From: Xiheimicrobium sp052034585
GTDB taxonomy: Bacteria > Myxococcota > Myxococcia > Myxococcales > Myxococcaceae
Assembly (NCBI GenBank): GCA_052034585.1
Contig: JBPOIJ010000005.1
Location: 124,001-188,000 of the forward strand
Direction: 5' to 3'
DNA length: 64,000 nucleotides
The translations under genes and the position numbers were made by a program. The notes under the pieces were generated by a model. The model made no database searches and was not told where the DNA came from. It saw nothing but the letters and a program-made list of their open reading frames with translations. Positions 9,419 to 16,741 of the stretch are shown here, one piece after another (within the stretch, counting starts at the first letter, position 1; each line of letters opens with the position of its first letter).

Positions 9419-9798
9419 GTGAACGAGTCGGCGTAGGCGAGGAGGCGCCGAGAAAGCTGGTTGGTCGACGCGTAGAACTCCGATGGCTCGAGCTGACCGT
9501 CCTTGATCGCGCCGCGCCGCTTTCCATCCAGCTCGATCATCTCCTTCGCGACGCGGCTCACGGTCTCCTGGGTGCGCTTGGTTGGCACGCTCGTGGGCGC
9601 GAAATGATCAGCGGCGACGAACGCGACGTGACCGAAAGCGCTCAAGGTCGCGGTACGCAACTCCCTGGGCGCCTTCGTGCGCGTGAGCTCGGCGACGAGC
9701 TCCTTCTTGCTCACCACGCCGTCACGGTTCTTGTCGGCCGCTTGCACGACCTTGTTCACGTTTGCTGCTGCACGACGAATCGAAGAGAGACTGGCCAT
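9415..9798 (-). CDS. EF-hand calcium-binding domain protein
   Basis: A 127-residue protein without a signal peptide. Residues 22-33 form a canonical EF-hand loop, DKNRDGVVSKKE, with Asp22, Asn24, Asp26, Gly27, Ser30 and Glu33 in the ligand positions. A second, degenerate candidate lies near DGQLEPSEF. The ATG at 9798 is preceded by GAGGTGA. It is the first gene of an operon with the beta-helix lipoprotein (4-bp overlap) and is transcribed divergently from the calpain-like peptidase at 9922. Calcium binding is predicted from the motif; its role as sensor or partner is inference. Confidence 0.85.
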   Translation of the reverse strand: MASLSSIRRAAANVNKVVQAADKNRDGVVSKKELVAELTRTKAPRELRTATLSAFGHVAFVAADHFAPTSVPTKRTQETVSRVAKEMIELDGKRRGAIKDGQLEPSEFYASTNQLSRRLLAYADSFT

Positions 9799-9921
9799 GG
9801 TTCACCTCGTTGGAGCTGGTGGGTCGAAGCCAGGACACCGACGCGCGGCGACCGTCCCGCTCGTTTCCGGCGCTCGACGCATCCCTTCGGGACGACCTTC
9901 ATCCTGCGGTGTCGACTCGGC

Positions 9922-12777
9922 ATGACCACCATCTCCCCGAACCCTTTCCGTCTCCTCACTGGCGAGGGCGACAACACGGCTCCAGAGCTCGAGCAGAGCA
10001 GCATGGGTCAAGCCCTTGGCCTTCCCCGAGCGGTCGTCGAGGAGCGTGGTGGGATGACCGAAGCGTTGGCGTCCATCCGCCAGCCGCGCGACGCGTTCGC
10101 CGTCTCGCAGCCTCCCTTGGTTGCGAGAGCGCCTGCGCCAGCCGCCCCGCCCGTTCCTGCCAGCGCACCTCCGCCCATGAAGGTGATGGCGGGGGTGTCG
10201 AGCCCATTGCCGGCCAAGGTGAACTCGAACGGCGCGTCGGCCCGAGACGGCTGGCTCGCCCTCACCGATCCCAAGGCGCAGGCGGACTACAAGCTGATCA
10301 TCCCCACGAAGCGGCTCGAGGATCCGAACGGCTCGAGCATGGCGCAGAGCCTCGACTTGCAGGTCAGGCGGGTGCCGGACACCGAGCGGCTCGAGAAGCT
10401 CGACCTCGTCTATCAAATGCCCACGAGCTTCCGGTCGGTCGCGGAGGCGATGGCGTGGAAGCCGAAGGTCGCAGCCTCGACGGGTGACGTTCTCGAGGTC
10501 GCGCGGAGAAGCGCGTTGTCGCTCCCGCCGTTCAGCGGTCTCGCGACGCTCCCGCCGCAGGAGCGGGCGAAGGTGCTCGCCGACCCACGGCGCGCCTACG
10601 CCGCCAAGCTCGGGCTCCTCGATGGCTCGATGCCTCCGCCGATTCCTCCCCTGCCGTCCTCGGCCGGGCCGAACGCCGTGCTCTACCTGACCGACTCGAG
10701 CCAGCAGGCCCTGGTGAAGGCGAAGGTGCCGCCGTTGGTGATGGGTCAGGGCGTGATGGGTGGCCCTCCGGAGACCGAGCCGAATGCCCCGCTCCTCGAG
10801 TCGCTCGAGGTGCTCTATCGGCTGCCTACCAGCTTCGGGTCTCCGGCTGCCGCGGCCGCCTGGAGCCCTCCGCCCATGGACGCGTCGGCTCGCGACTTCA
10901 CCTCGACGAACTTCAACGCGACGGTGGCGAAGCAGAAACCGTGGAGTCAGCTCGGCCTGTTGCCGCCCGAGGTCCAGAAGGGCATCGCGAGAGACCCGCG
11001 GCTCGCCTACGCCGGTCTCAAGGGCCTCACCGCTGGTCCGATTCCGGCCGGCTACAAGCCCATGGAGTCGCAGCTCGTTCCTTCGGGGCGCTACGTCTCG
11101 TTCGACTCGAAGATGGGCGGCTACGACCCCAAGTGGGCGGCGCAGACGAAGTGGGTCGAGGGGGTGGGCATCGTCATTCCGAAGGACGCGGTCTTCGTTC
11201 CCTATCAGTACAAGCCCGACCTCATCGGCGACGTGCTGCTCCCCGCGGCCGCGAGCGTGGCGGCGAGCTTCGTCTTCTCGCCTGCTGGGCCGATCCTCGG
11301 CGGGGCGTTGACCGGTGCGGGAAACGCGATGGTGAGCGACGGGAACGCGAGCATTCTGCGGGGCGCCTTCCTCGGCGCGGTCGGAGGCGGCCTCAACCTC
11401 GCGTCGAGCGGACTCAGCCAGACCCTCGGCGCCGCGCTCGGCAATCAGACGGCGGGCACGATCACGAGCCGCGCGATCCTCGGTGGCATTCAGAACGCCA
11501 TCGGCGGCGGTGACGTCGGGCGAGGCGCGCTCGCGGGCGCCGTGGGTGGCATCGTCGACGCGGCAGCTCCGGCGGTGACGAACGCCCTCGGAGGCTCGGC
11601 CGCGGCGCAGGCCACGGTGAACGTCGTTGGGTCCGCCATCACGAGCGCCGTCGGGGGTGGGAGTGCCGTCTCGGGAGCTTTCTCCGGTCTGCTCGCCTCG
11701 GTGGGCGGCACGCTCCGAACTCCCGAGGTCTCGGTGACGGACAGCGCACCACCCGAGCAGATCGCGCTGAGCGGACCCGACGAGGCCGTCGTTGGGAGCG
11801 TGAAGAGAGACCCGGTCGAAGCGACGGAGCTGCCCGTCGAAGGCCCCACTGCCCGTCCACTCCCGGCGACCCACGTCATCGCTCGCGGAGAGACGCTGAG
11901 TGGAATCGCCAAGGCACTCTTCGGCAACGCCGACCGATGGCCCGAGCTGTACCAGGCCAACCGCGACGTGCTGGGCAGCGACCCGAACCAGGTGCCGGTC
12001 GGCGCACGGCTCGTCGTTCCCTCCGCCGACTATCGGGTCAGCTCGGCGGAGTACGCGGCGCTCGTGCAGCGCGCCTCGATGCCCGACCTCTTCATCGGCG
12101 GCATCAAGCCCTCGGACATCGTGCAGGGAGGGGTCGTCGCCAACTGCTACGCCATCGCCACCTTCTCCGCGTACGCGGCCGCCCAGCCGAACGTCATCCG
12201 AGAGGCCATCGAGCCGCTCGGCAACGACGTCTACCGGGTGCGGCTCTATCAACCGACCTCGTCGACCGACGACACCCCGCGAGCCGTCTACGTGGAGGTC
12301 GACGCCAAGAAGGCGCTCATGCCCTCTCCGGCCTTCCGTGCCTCGTCCGCGAACCCGAAGGAGCTGTGGGGACCGGTGCTCGAGCGGGCGTGGGCGACCC
12401 TCAACGGCATCGAGCCGGCCCAGGCCTCCCACGGTTTCGCCGAAGACGTGATGTACGCGCTGTCTGGAAAGCCGACCGGACGAACCCTGATGCACGCGTG
12501 GAACACGACCGATCAGCTCTTCGACGAGCTGCGAACGAACGTGAAGAACAAGGTGCCGATGGTGGCGATGACGACCAAGGCGCCCGAGACCCTGCCGCTC
12601 GGCTTGATGACCGAGCACGGCTACACCGTGCTGGCTGCCTTCGAATCGAACGGGAAGAAGTACGTCACCCTCCGCAACCCCTGGGGAGCGCCAGATCGCC
12701 CGAACGGGGCGACCTTCACCCTGACCATCGAGGCCTTCCAGAAGGCCGCGGTGTTGACCGTTCAGGCGGGAAAGTAG
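9922..12777 (+). CDS. LysM and calpain-like (C2) cysteine peptidase, putative secreted effector
   Basis: A 951-residue multidomain protein with no Sec signal. Residues 1-36 carry a tag-like segment (PF at 8-9, SSMGQAL at 26-32). Two homologous modules follow, at about 150-235 and 290-375 (LEKLDLVYQMPTSF versus LESLEVLYRLPTSF, and DPRRAYA versus DPRLAYA). A Gly/Ala zipper-like hydrophobic tract occupies about 435-600. A LysM domain starts at 650 (HVIARGETLSGIAKALFG). The C-terminal calpain fold shows Cys742 in VVANCYAIATF, His899 in EHGYTVLAAF and Asn919 in LRNPWG, the complete C/H/N triad. The layout resembles polymorphic toxins, with a glycine-zipper region ahead of a C-terminal enzymatic domain. 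It is divergent from an EF-hand gene. The delivery route and target are unknown. Confidence 0.88.
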   Translation: MTTISPNPFRLLTGEGDNTAPELEQSSMGQALGLPRAVVEERGGMTEALASIRQPRDAFAVSQPPLVARAPAPAAPPVPASAPPPMKVMAGVSSPLPAKVNSNGASARDGWLALTDPKAQADYKLIIPTKRLEDPNGSSMAQSLDLQVRRVPDTERLEKLDLVYQMPTSFRSVAEAMAWKPKVAASTGDVLEVARRSALSLPPFSGLATLPPQERAKVLADPRRAYAAKLGLLDGSMPPPIPPLPSSAGPNAVLYLTDSSQQALVKAKVPPLVMGQGVMGGPPETEPNAPLLESLEVLYRLPTSFGSPAAAAAWSPPPMDASARDFTSTNFNATVAKQKPWSQLGLLPPEVQKGIARDPRLAYAGLKGLTAGPIPAGYKPMESQLVPSGRYVSFDSKMGGYDPKWAAQTKWVEGVGIVIPKDAVFVPYQYKPDLIGDVLLPAAASVAASFVFSPAGPILGGALTGAGNAMVSDGNASILRGAFLGAVGGGLNLASSGLSQTLGAALGNQTAGTITSRAILGGIQNAIGGGDVGRGALAGAVGGIVDAAAPAVTNALGGSAAAQATVNVVGSAITSAVGGGSAVSGAFSGLLASVGGTLRTPEVSVTDSAPPEQIALSGPDEAVVGSVKRDPVEATELPVEGPTARPLPATHVIARGETLSGIAKALFGNADRWPELYQANRDVLGSDPNQVPVGARLVVPSADYRVSSAEYAALVQRASMPDLFIGGIKPSDIVQGGVVANCYAIATFSAYAAAQPNVIREAIEPLGNDVYRVRLYQPTSSTDDTPRAVYVEVDAKKALMPSPAFRASSANPKELWGPVLERAWATLNGIEPAQASHGFAEDVMYALSGKPTGRTLMHAWNTTDQLFDELRTNVKNKVPMVAMTTKAPETLPLGLMTEHGYTVLAAFESNGKKYVTLRNPWGAPDRPNGATFTLTIEAFQKAAVLTVQAGK

Positions 12778-12827
12778 ACGCCATGCTCATCAGCGAGACG
12801 CTCTTCGCGCGGCGGTGTCGTCACCGC

Positions 12828-13832
12828 ATGGACATCGAGTTGAGGGTCGTCGTGTGTGGGGTCGTTCTCGGCGTGCTGTCGTGCGGTCAGCCTCACGCCG
12901 ACATCGATGACTCCAGCGGTGGAGGCCGAAGCGTACCGAGCGCGGGCGGGAGGGCGGGTGGCGTGACGGCGGGCGGACTCGCAGGCGGAGCGAGTGGAGG
13001 AGAGAACGCAGCAGGAGGAGGCGACCTCGGCGGTGGCGACGCAGGCGGAACGAGCGGAGGCGCAAGCGCAGGCGGAACGAGGGGTGGCGGAAGCGCAGGC
13101 GGAACGAGCGGAGGCGGAAGCGCAGGAGGAATGAGCGGTGGCGGAAGCGCGGGTGGAATGAGCAGTGGTGGAACCGCGGTCACGGACGGGGGCTGTCCAG
13201 CGGCCGTCGCCTGCGGAGCGCGCCGCTGTGGGCCGGATCCGGTGTGCGGGGTGTCCTGCGGCACCTGCCCGAGCAATCAGGCGTGCCTCTCCGGGTTCTG
13301 TCGAACGACGAGCGCCGGCGATCCAGGGTGGGGCCGAGGAACCTGGCTCCCGCCGGGGAGTGTCGACACCTTCATCGTCGACCAGTCCGGGTCGAACGGC
13401 GCCGGGGGCGTCACCGGCTTTCCCGGCTGCATCAACCAGATTCCGAACACCGTTGGGTGTCCTCCCACGTACGTGGGCACTCCGTACAACGTCGCCTTGG
13501 AGGAGGGCGTCACCATTGGCATTCGTGTTCGAACCGATGACGGCGGCGTGCGAGCGCGTGAGTATTTTCGGGTGACGGGCGGTGCCGGAGCTGGCGTGGG
13601 CACCGCGCTCAGGTGTGCTCTCAGCACCGTTCCCGGCGCGACCACCACCACCGACCCGATGTGCACCGTTCAGGGACAACCAGGAGGGTACCCGACCTTG
13701 TTCATCGGCGATGGAGGCTGCCCAGTCGATCCACACGTGCCGTACTACTTCAACGTGCGCGTCACGAGCGCTTGCAGCTCGCCGTATGCGTGCACCTACA
13801 AGCTCCTCGAACCGGCGAGCATGGCGAACTGA
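12828..13832 (+). CDS. Lipoprotein with Gly/Ser/Ala stalk and beta-rich C-terminal domain
   Basis: A 334-residue lipoprotein. The start chosen is ATG 12828 because it gives a compact signal (ELRVVVCGVVLGVLSC); an in-frame ATG at 12783 would add 15 residues rich in Arg. A long GGSAGG/GGGSAGG stalk follows, then a short Cys cluster (CGARRCGPDPVCGVSCGTC). The C-terminal beta-rich domain of about 170 residues has no recognised family (VDTFIVDQSGSNGAGG, YYFNVRVTSACSSPY). The gene begins 50 bp after the calpain-like gene and could be co-transcribed with it. Function unknown. Confidence 0.8.
   Translation: MDIELRVVVCGVVLGVLSCGQPHADIDDSSGGGRSVPSAGGRAGGVTAGGLAGGASGGENAAGGGDLGGGDAGGTSGGASAGGTRGGGSAGGTSGGGSAGGMSGGGSAGGMSSGGTAVTDGGCPAAVACGARRCGPDPVCGVSCGTCPSNQACLSGFCRTTSAGDPGWGRGTWLPPGSVDTFIVDQSGSNGAGGVTGFPGCINQIPNTVGCPPTYVGTPYNVALEEGVTIGIRVRTDDGGVRAREYFRVTGGAGAGVGTALRCALSTVPGATTTTDPMCTVQGQPGGYPTLFIGDGGCPVDPHVPYYFNVRVTSACSSPYACTYKLLEPASMAN
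12919..13175 (+). repeat. Irregular Gly/Ser/Ala coding repeat (lipoprotein stalk)
   Basis: Purine-rich GGCGGAAGCGCAGGCGGAACG-type units encode GGSAGGT/GGMSGG blocks in the lipoprotein at 12828. The period is not strict. Confidence 0.65.
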
Positions 13833-13868
13833 GGAACGGCGGGCCCCGACGTCGCTCGCCTCGGTCAG

Positions 13869-14759
13869 GTGCGCACGGTACGGTCGGCGGTGGCCAACGT
13901 GCTCACCAACTGGCTCCTCGAGCGTGCGTCATCGAGCGTGCGAAGAGCCGCGGCGGAGCACCCCCAACTCGAGTCGGCGCTCGAGGCGATCGCGGCCGGA
14001 GCGCGTACCGCCTGGCCCGAGTTCGCGATCAGCGACGAGACGTTCTTTCACGCGCTCGGCGAACGACTCACGACGCCGAGTGAGCTCGGGTCACTTCGCA
14101 CGACCGACCTCTTCTTCGCCATTGCGTGCCTGGAGTCCGACGCCAAGGCCGTCGCGGCCTTCGATGGGCTGCTCCGCGCCGAGTGTGAGCGCGCCGCCCG
14201 ACGCTCCAGAGGCGAGCTCGAGGCCTCCGACCTCTTCTCCGCACTCCGCGTGCGCCTCCTCTTCGACCCCCGCTCCCTGAAGGAGTACGCCGGGCAGGGC
14301 TCGCTCAAGGGCTGGTTGGGCTCGGTCGTGGTGCGGTCCCAGCTCAACGCCATGCGCTCGAAGCGCCGGGCCGAGGGCCGGGAGCAGGCCGCGTCGGACT
14401 CGGCGGACACCGAGGCGTTCGCCAACCCCGAGCTCGAGCTCATGCGCGCGCGTTACCGCGGGGCCTTCAACGAGGCCTTTCGCACCGCCCTCTCGCTCCT
14501 CGAAGACCAGGATCGAGCGCTCCTGCGGCTCAACGTCGTCGAAGGGCTCGGGCTCGATCGACTCGCTCGGCTCAAGAACGTCGGCCGTTCGACCGCTGCC
14601 CGTTGGCTCGCGGCCGCTCGTCAGCGCCTCCTCGAGGAGACGCGCCGCCAGCTGATGGCGCGGCTGGGCGTCGGGGAGTCGACGCTCGACAGCCTGCTCC
14701 CGCTCATGAAGTCCGACATCGACGTGAGCATTCGAAGTGCCCTCGACGGAGTCACCTGA
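13869..14759 (+). CDS. ECF-like RNA polymerase sigma factor
   Basis: A 296-residue protein, longer than typical ECF factors because of an N-terminal extension of about 120 residues. The sigma2-like part is around FDPRSLKEYAGQGSLKGWLGSV, followed by basic RSQLNAMRSKRR. The sigma4-like helix-turn-helix is LDRLARLKNVGRSTAARWLAAARQ. GTG 13869 is the longest start; GTG 13890 is an alternative with TACGGT five bases before it. It converges on a kinase (14776-16611) whose N-terminus is an anti-sigma-type zinc finger, with 16 bp between the stops. In Myxococcota and Planctomycetes such neighbours suggest kinase-controlled sigma activity; here that is inference. Confidence 0.82.
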   Translation: MRTVRSAVANVLTNWLLERASSSVRRAAAEHPQLESALEAIAAGARTAWPEFAISDETFFHALGERLTTPSELGSLRTTDLFFAIACLESDAKAVAAFDGLLRAECERAARRSRGELEASDLFSALRVRLLFDPRSLKEYAGQGSLKGWLGSVVVRSQLNAMRSKRRAEGREQAASDSADTEAFANPELELMRARYRGAFNEAFRTALSLLEDQDRALLRLNVVEGLGLDRLARLKNVGRSTAARWLAAARQRLLEETRRQLMARLGVGESTLDSLLPLMKSDIDVSIRSALDGVT

Positions 14760-14775
14760 GGCACGGCGCTCGTCG

Positions 14776-16611
14776 TCACCGCCGCGCTTGGAGCGCTTCC
14801 AGGCGAGTGAGCGTCTGCGCCAGTTCGAGGTCGGCCGGCAGGCGTGAATGGAGCGCGGAGGCGAGCTGGAGCGCCTCGGCCAACTCGCGCTCGTCGTCGC
14901 ACCCGGCGGCCCAGACGACGCAGGCCTCGAGCGCGGTGTCGTCGCTCCCGAGCCGAAGCGCCTCGAGGAGCACCGCCCGAGCGGCTTCACGCGCTTCGCG
15001 GCGACGCCCGAGCGCTCTCCAGGCATCGGCCTCGAACAAGGTCACCCGAAGCCGAGAGCCGACGTCACCCGCTCGTGCCGCCTCGCTCACCACCCGAGGA
15101 GCGTCCCTCGCCACCGTCGACCACCGCTCGAGGAGGGCGGCGACCCCGACTCGGTGAGCGTCGGCCGAAAGAGGTTGGTGGCGCACCGTCGCCTGGCGGC
15201 AGCGCACCGGGTCGCCGAGCGCGGAGGGCAGCGCGGCCGTCGCCAGTTCACCGCTCGTCACCGCCGCGAGGGCCGCTTCGAGCTCCAGACGTCGACTCGC
15301 CAGGCAGCTCTCACGCGCAGGGAAGGGCTGGGTGTTCGCGAGCCGGCAGGTGTCTGCCCGCTCCTCCCGAAGCTGCCCGACCTTCCGTTCGAGGTCGGCG
15401 AGCACGGCGGCACTCGTGGCGTCGCCCGCCGAGGACTGGCGAAGCGCTTGCCAGTCGACCTCCAAGGCTCCGATGCCCTCGAGACAGGTCCTTCGCGTCT
15501 TCCAGAGGGAAGCGCTCCCCACCGCGACCGCGGCCACGAGCGCGACGACGCCGACAGTGGTCCAGAGCAGCCGTCGCCTCCGCGAAAGGCCCGCGCGCAG
15601 CGCGTCCAGCAGGACAGGGAGTGACTCGTAGCGTTCGTCGGGTTTCCGCGACAGCCCGCGGCGAACGACGTGCGCGAGCCACCGAGGCACCTCAGGCGGG
15701 AAGACGACCGGGCGCGCGAGGGCTTCGACGAACGCTGGCAGGGTATCTCCCGCGAAGGGCCGCTTGCGAACGAGGCACTCGTAGAGGGCGGTGCAGAAGC
15801 CGAACTGGTCGCTGCTGGCGGTCGCGTCTCCTCCAGAGACGAGCTCTGGCGCGATGTAGCCGACCGTGCCGGAGATCATGCCCTCGCGGGTGAACGAGGC
15901 GCTCAACGTCTGTTCGCGAGGCGCCTCGGGTTGCCCCACCTCCTTCGCGATTCCGAAGTCGGTGACGCGCGCGCGGCCGTCGGTGCCGATGAGGACGTTG
16001 CTGGGCTTGAAGTCGCGGTGCACGAGCTTCGCCTGGTGGGCGGCCGCGAGCCCTGCGCCGGCGTCGAGGAAGACCCGAACCACCTCTCGCCAGGGCCGCG
16101 GGGTCGCGAGCCAGTCACGGAGCGTCTGGCCTTCGATGAACTCCATCGCGATGAAGAGCGAGTCGCCCGTGGTGCCGACGTCGTAGATCGCGGTGACGTT
16201 GGGGTGGGTGAGCCGGGCGAGCGCTTGCGCTTCCCTCAGCACCCGGCTCCGCGACAGCTCGTCGCGACGGTGAGTGGGGTGGAGGACCTTCAGCGCGACG
16301 CGCCGCTCGAGCTCGGGGTCGAAGGCGAGGTAGACGACGCCCATTCCTCCGCGAGCGATGGCGTCGATGATGCGGTACCGCCCGACGGTGCGCCGCCCTT
16401 CGAGCGGGTCGGCCGCCACCCGGAGCTCGAAGGGTTGGGTCGAGAGGTCGGCCCAGGCGTGGTTCATCAGCTGGTGAAAGAGCGCCGCGCACTCGTCGCA
16501 GCTCGCCAGGTGCGCCCAGGCGTCGCGAGCAGCCGAGGGTGGCAAGGTCTCTTCGGCGAGCGCGCCGAGATCGTTGTCACTCAAGCAGGAGGTGCGTTCA
16601 CCAGACGCCAT
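14776..16611 (-). CDS. Ser/Thr protein kinase with N-terminal anti-sigma-type zinc finger
   Basis: A 611-residue kinase. Residues 34-41 (HLASCDEC: His34, Cys38, Cys41) match the zinc finger of ZAS/zf-HC2 anti-sigma proteins. The kinase domain (79-345) has the glycine loop ARGGMGVVY, Lys108 (VALK), HRD 198-200, DFG 218-220 and APE 254-256, so it looks active. One membrane segment lies at about 348-369, followed by an extracytoplasmic helical region with several Cys. ATG 16611 is preceded by GAGGA; GTG 16614 is a one-codon-longer alternative. It is convergent with the sigma factor and divergent from a pseudokinase paralogue. It probably senses an envelope signal and acts on the sigma factor. 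Confidence 0.92.
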   Translation of the reverse strand: MASGERTSCLSDNDLGALAEETLPPSAARDAWAHLASCDECAALFHQLMNHAWADLSTQPFELRVAADPLEGRRTVGRYRIIDAIARGGMGVVYLAFDPELERRVALKVLHPTHRRDELSRSRVLREAQALARLTHPNVTAIYDVGTTGDSLFIAMEFIEGQTLRDWLATPRPWREVVRVFLDAGAGLAAAHQAKLVHRDFKPSNVLIGTDGRARVTDFGIAKEVGQPEAPREQTLSASFTREGMISGTVGYIAPELVSGGDATASSDQFGFCTALYECLVRKRPFAGDTLPAFVEALARPVVFPPEVPRWLAHVVRRGLSRKPDERYESLPVLLDALRAGLSRRRRLLWTTVGVVALVAAVAVGSASLWKTRRTCLEGIGALEVDWQALRQSSAGDATSAAVLADLERKVGQLREERADTCRLANTQPFPARESCLASRRLELEAALAAVTSGELATAALPSALGDPVRCRQATVRHQPLSADAHRVGVAALLERWSTVARDAPRVVSEAARAGDVGSRLRVTLFEADAWRALGRRREAREAARAVLLEALRLGSDDTALEACVVWAAGCDDERELAEALQLASALHSRLPADLELAQTLTRLEALQARR

Positions 16612-16703
16612 CACAGCGGGTCCTCGTCAGGCGGAGAAGTTGGTTCGAGCGTGGAGTGGGGTCAAGCCGGAGCGTCGGTGCCACCCTGGAGGGACGCCGC
16701 GCA

Positions 16704-16719
16704 GTGGGAGGTGTCCCAC
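16704..16719. promoter_or_regulatory. Perfect inverted repeat in kinase/pseudokinase divergent promoter
   Basis: GTGGGA (16704-16709), spacer GGTG, TCCCAC (16714-16719). This 6-bp perfect dyad lies in the 130-bp gap between the divergent kinase and pseudokinase genes, 22 bp before the ATG at 16742. It could be an operator or a short hairpin. The GGGAGG inside it is too far from the start to be a good ribosome site. Confidence 0.45.
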
Positions 16720-16741
16720 GAAAAAGCGTATGAGACGCCCA

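Noticed and set aside
9043..9921. Upstream extension of the calpain-like gene as one continuous open frame
   Set aside because: It runs antisense through the EF-hand and beta-helix genes with Arg/His-rich low-complexity sequence; ATG 9922 starts a sensible protein.
16574..16741. Longer N-terminus for the pseudokinase
   Set aside because: The extension overlaps the start of the divergent kinase and has no kinase homology; the kinase-like fold begins just after ATG 16742.
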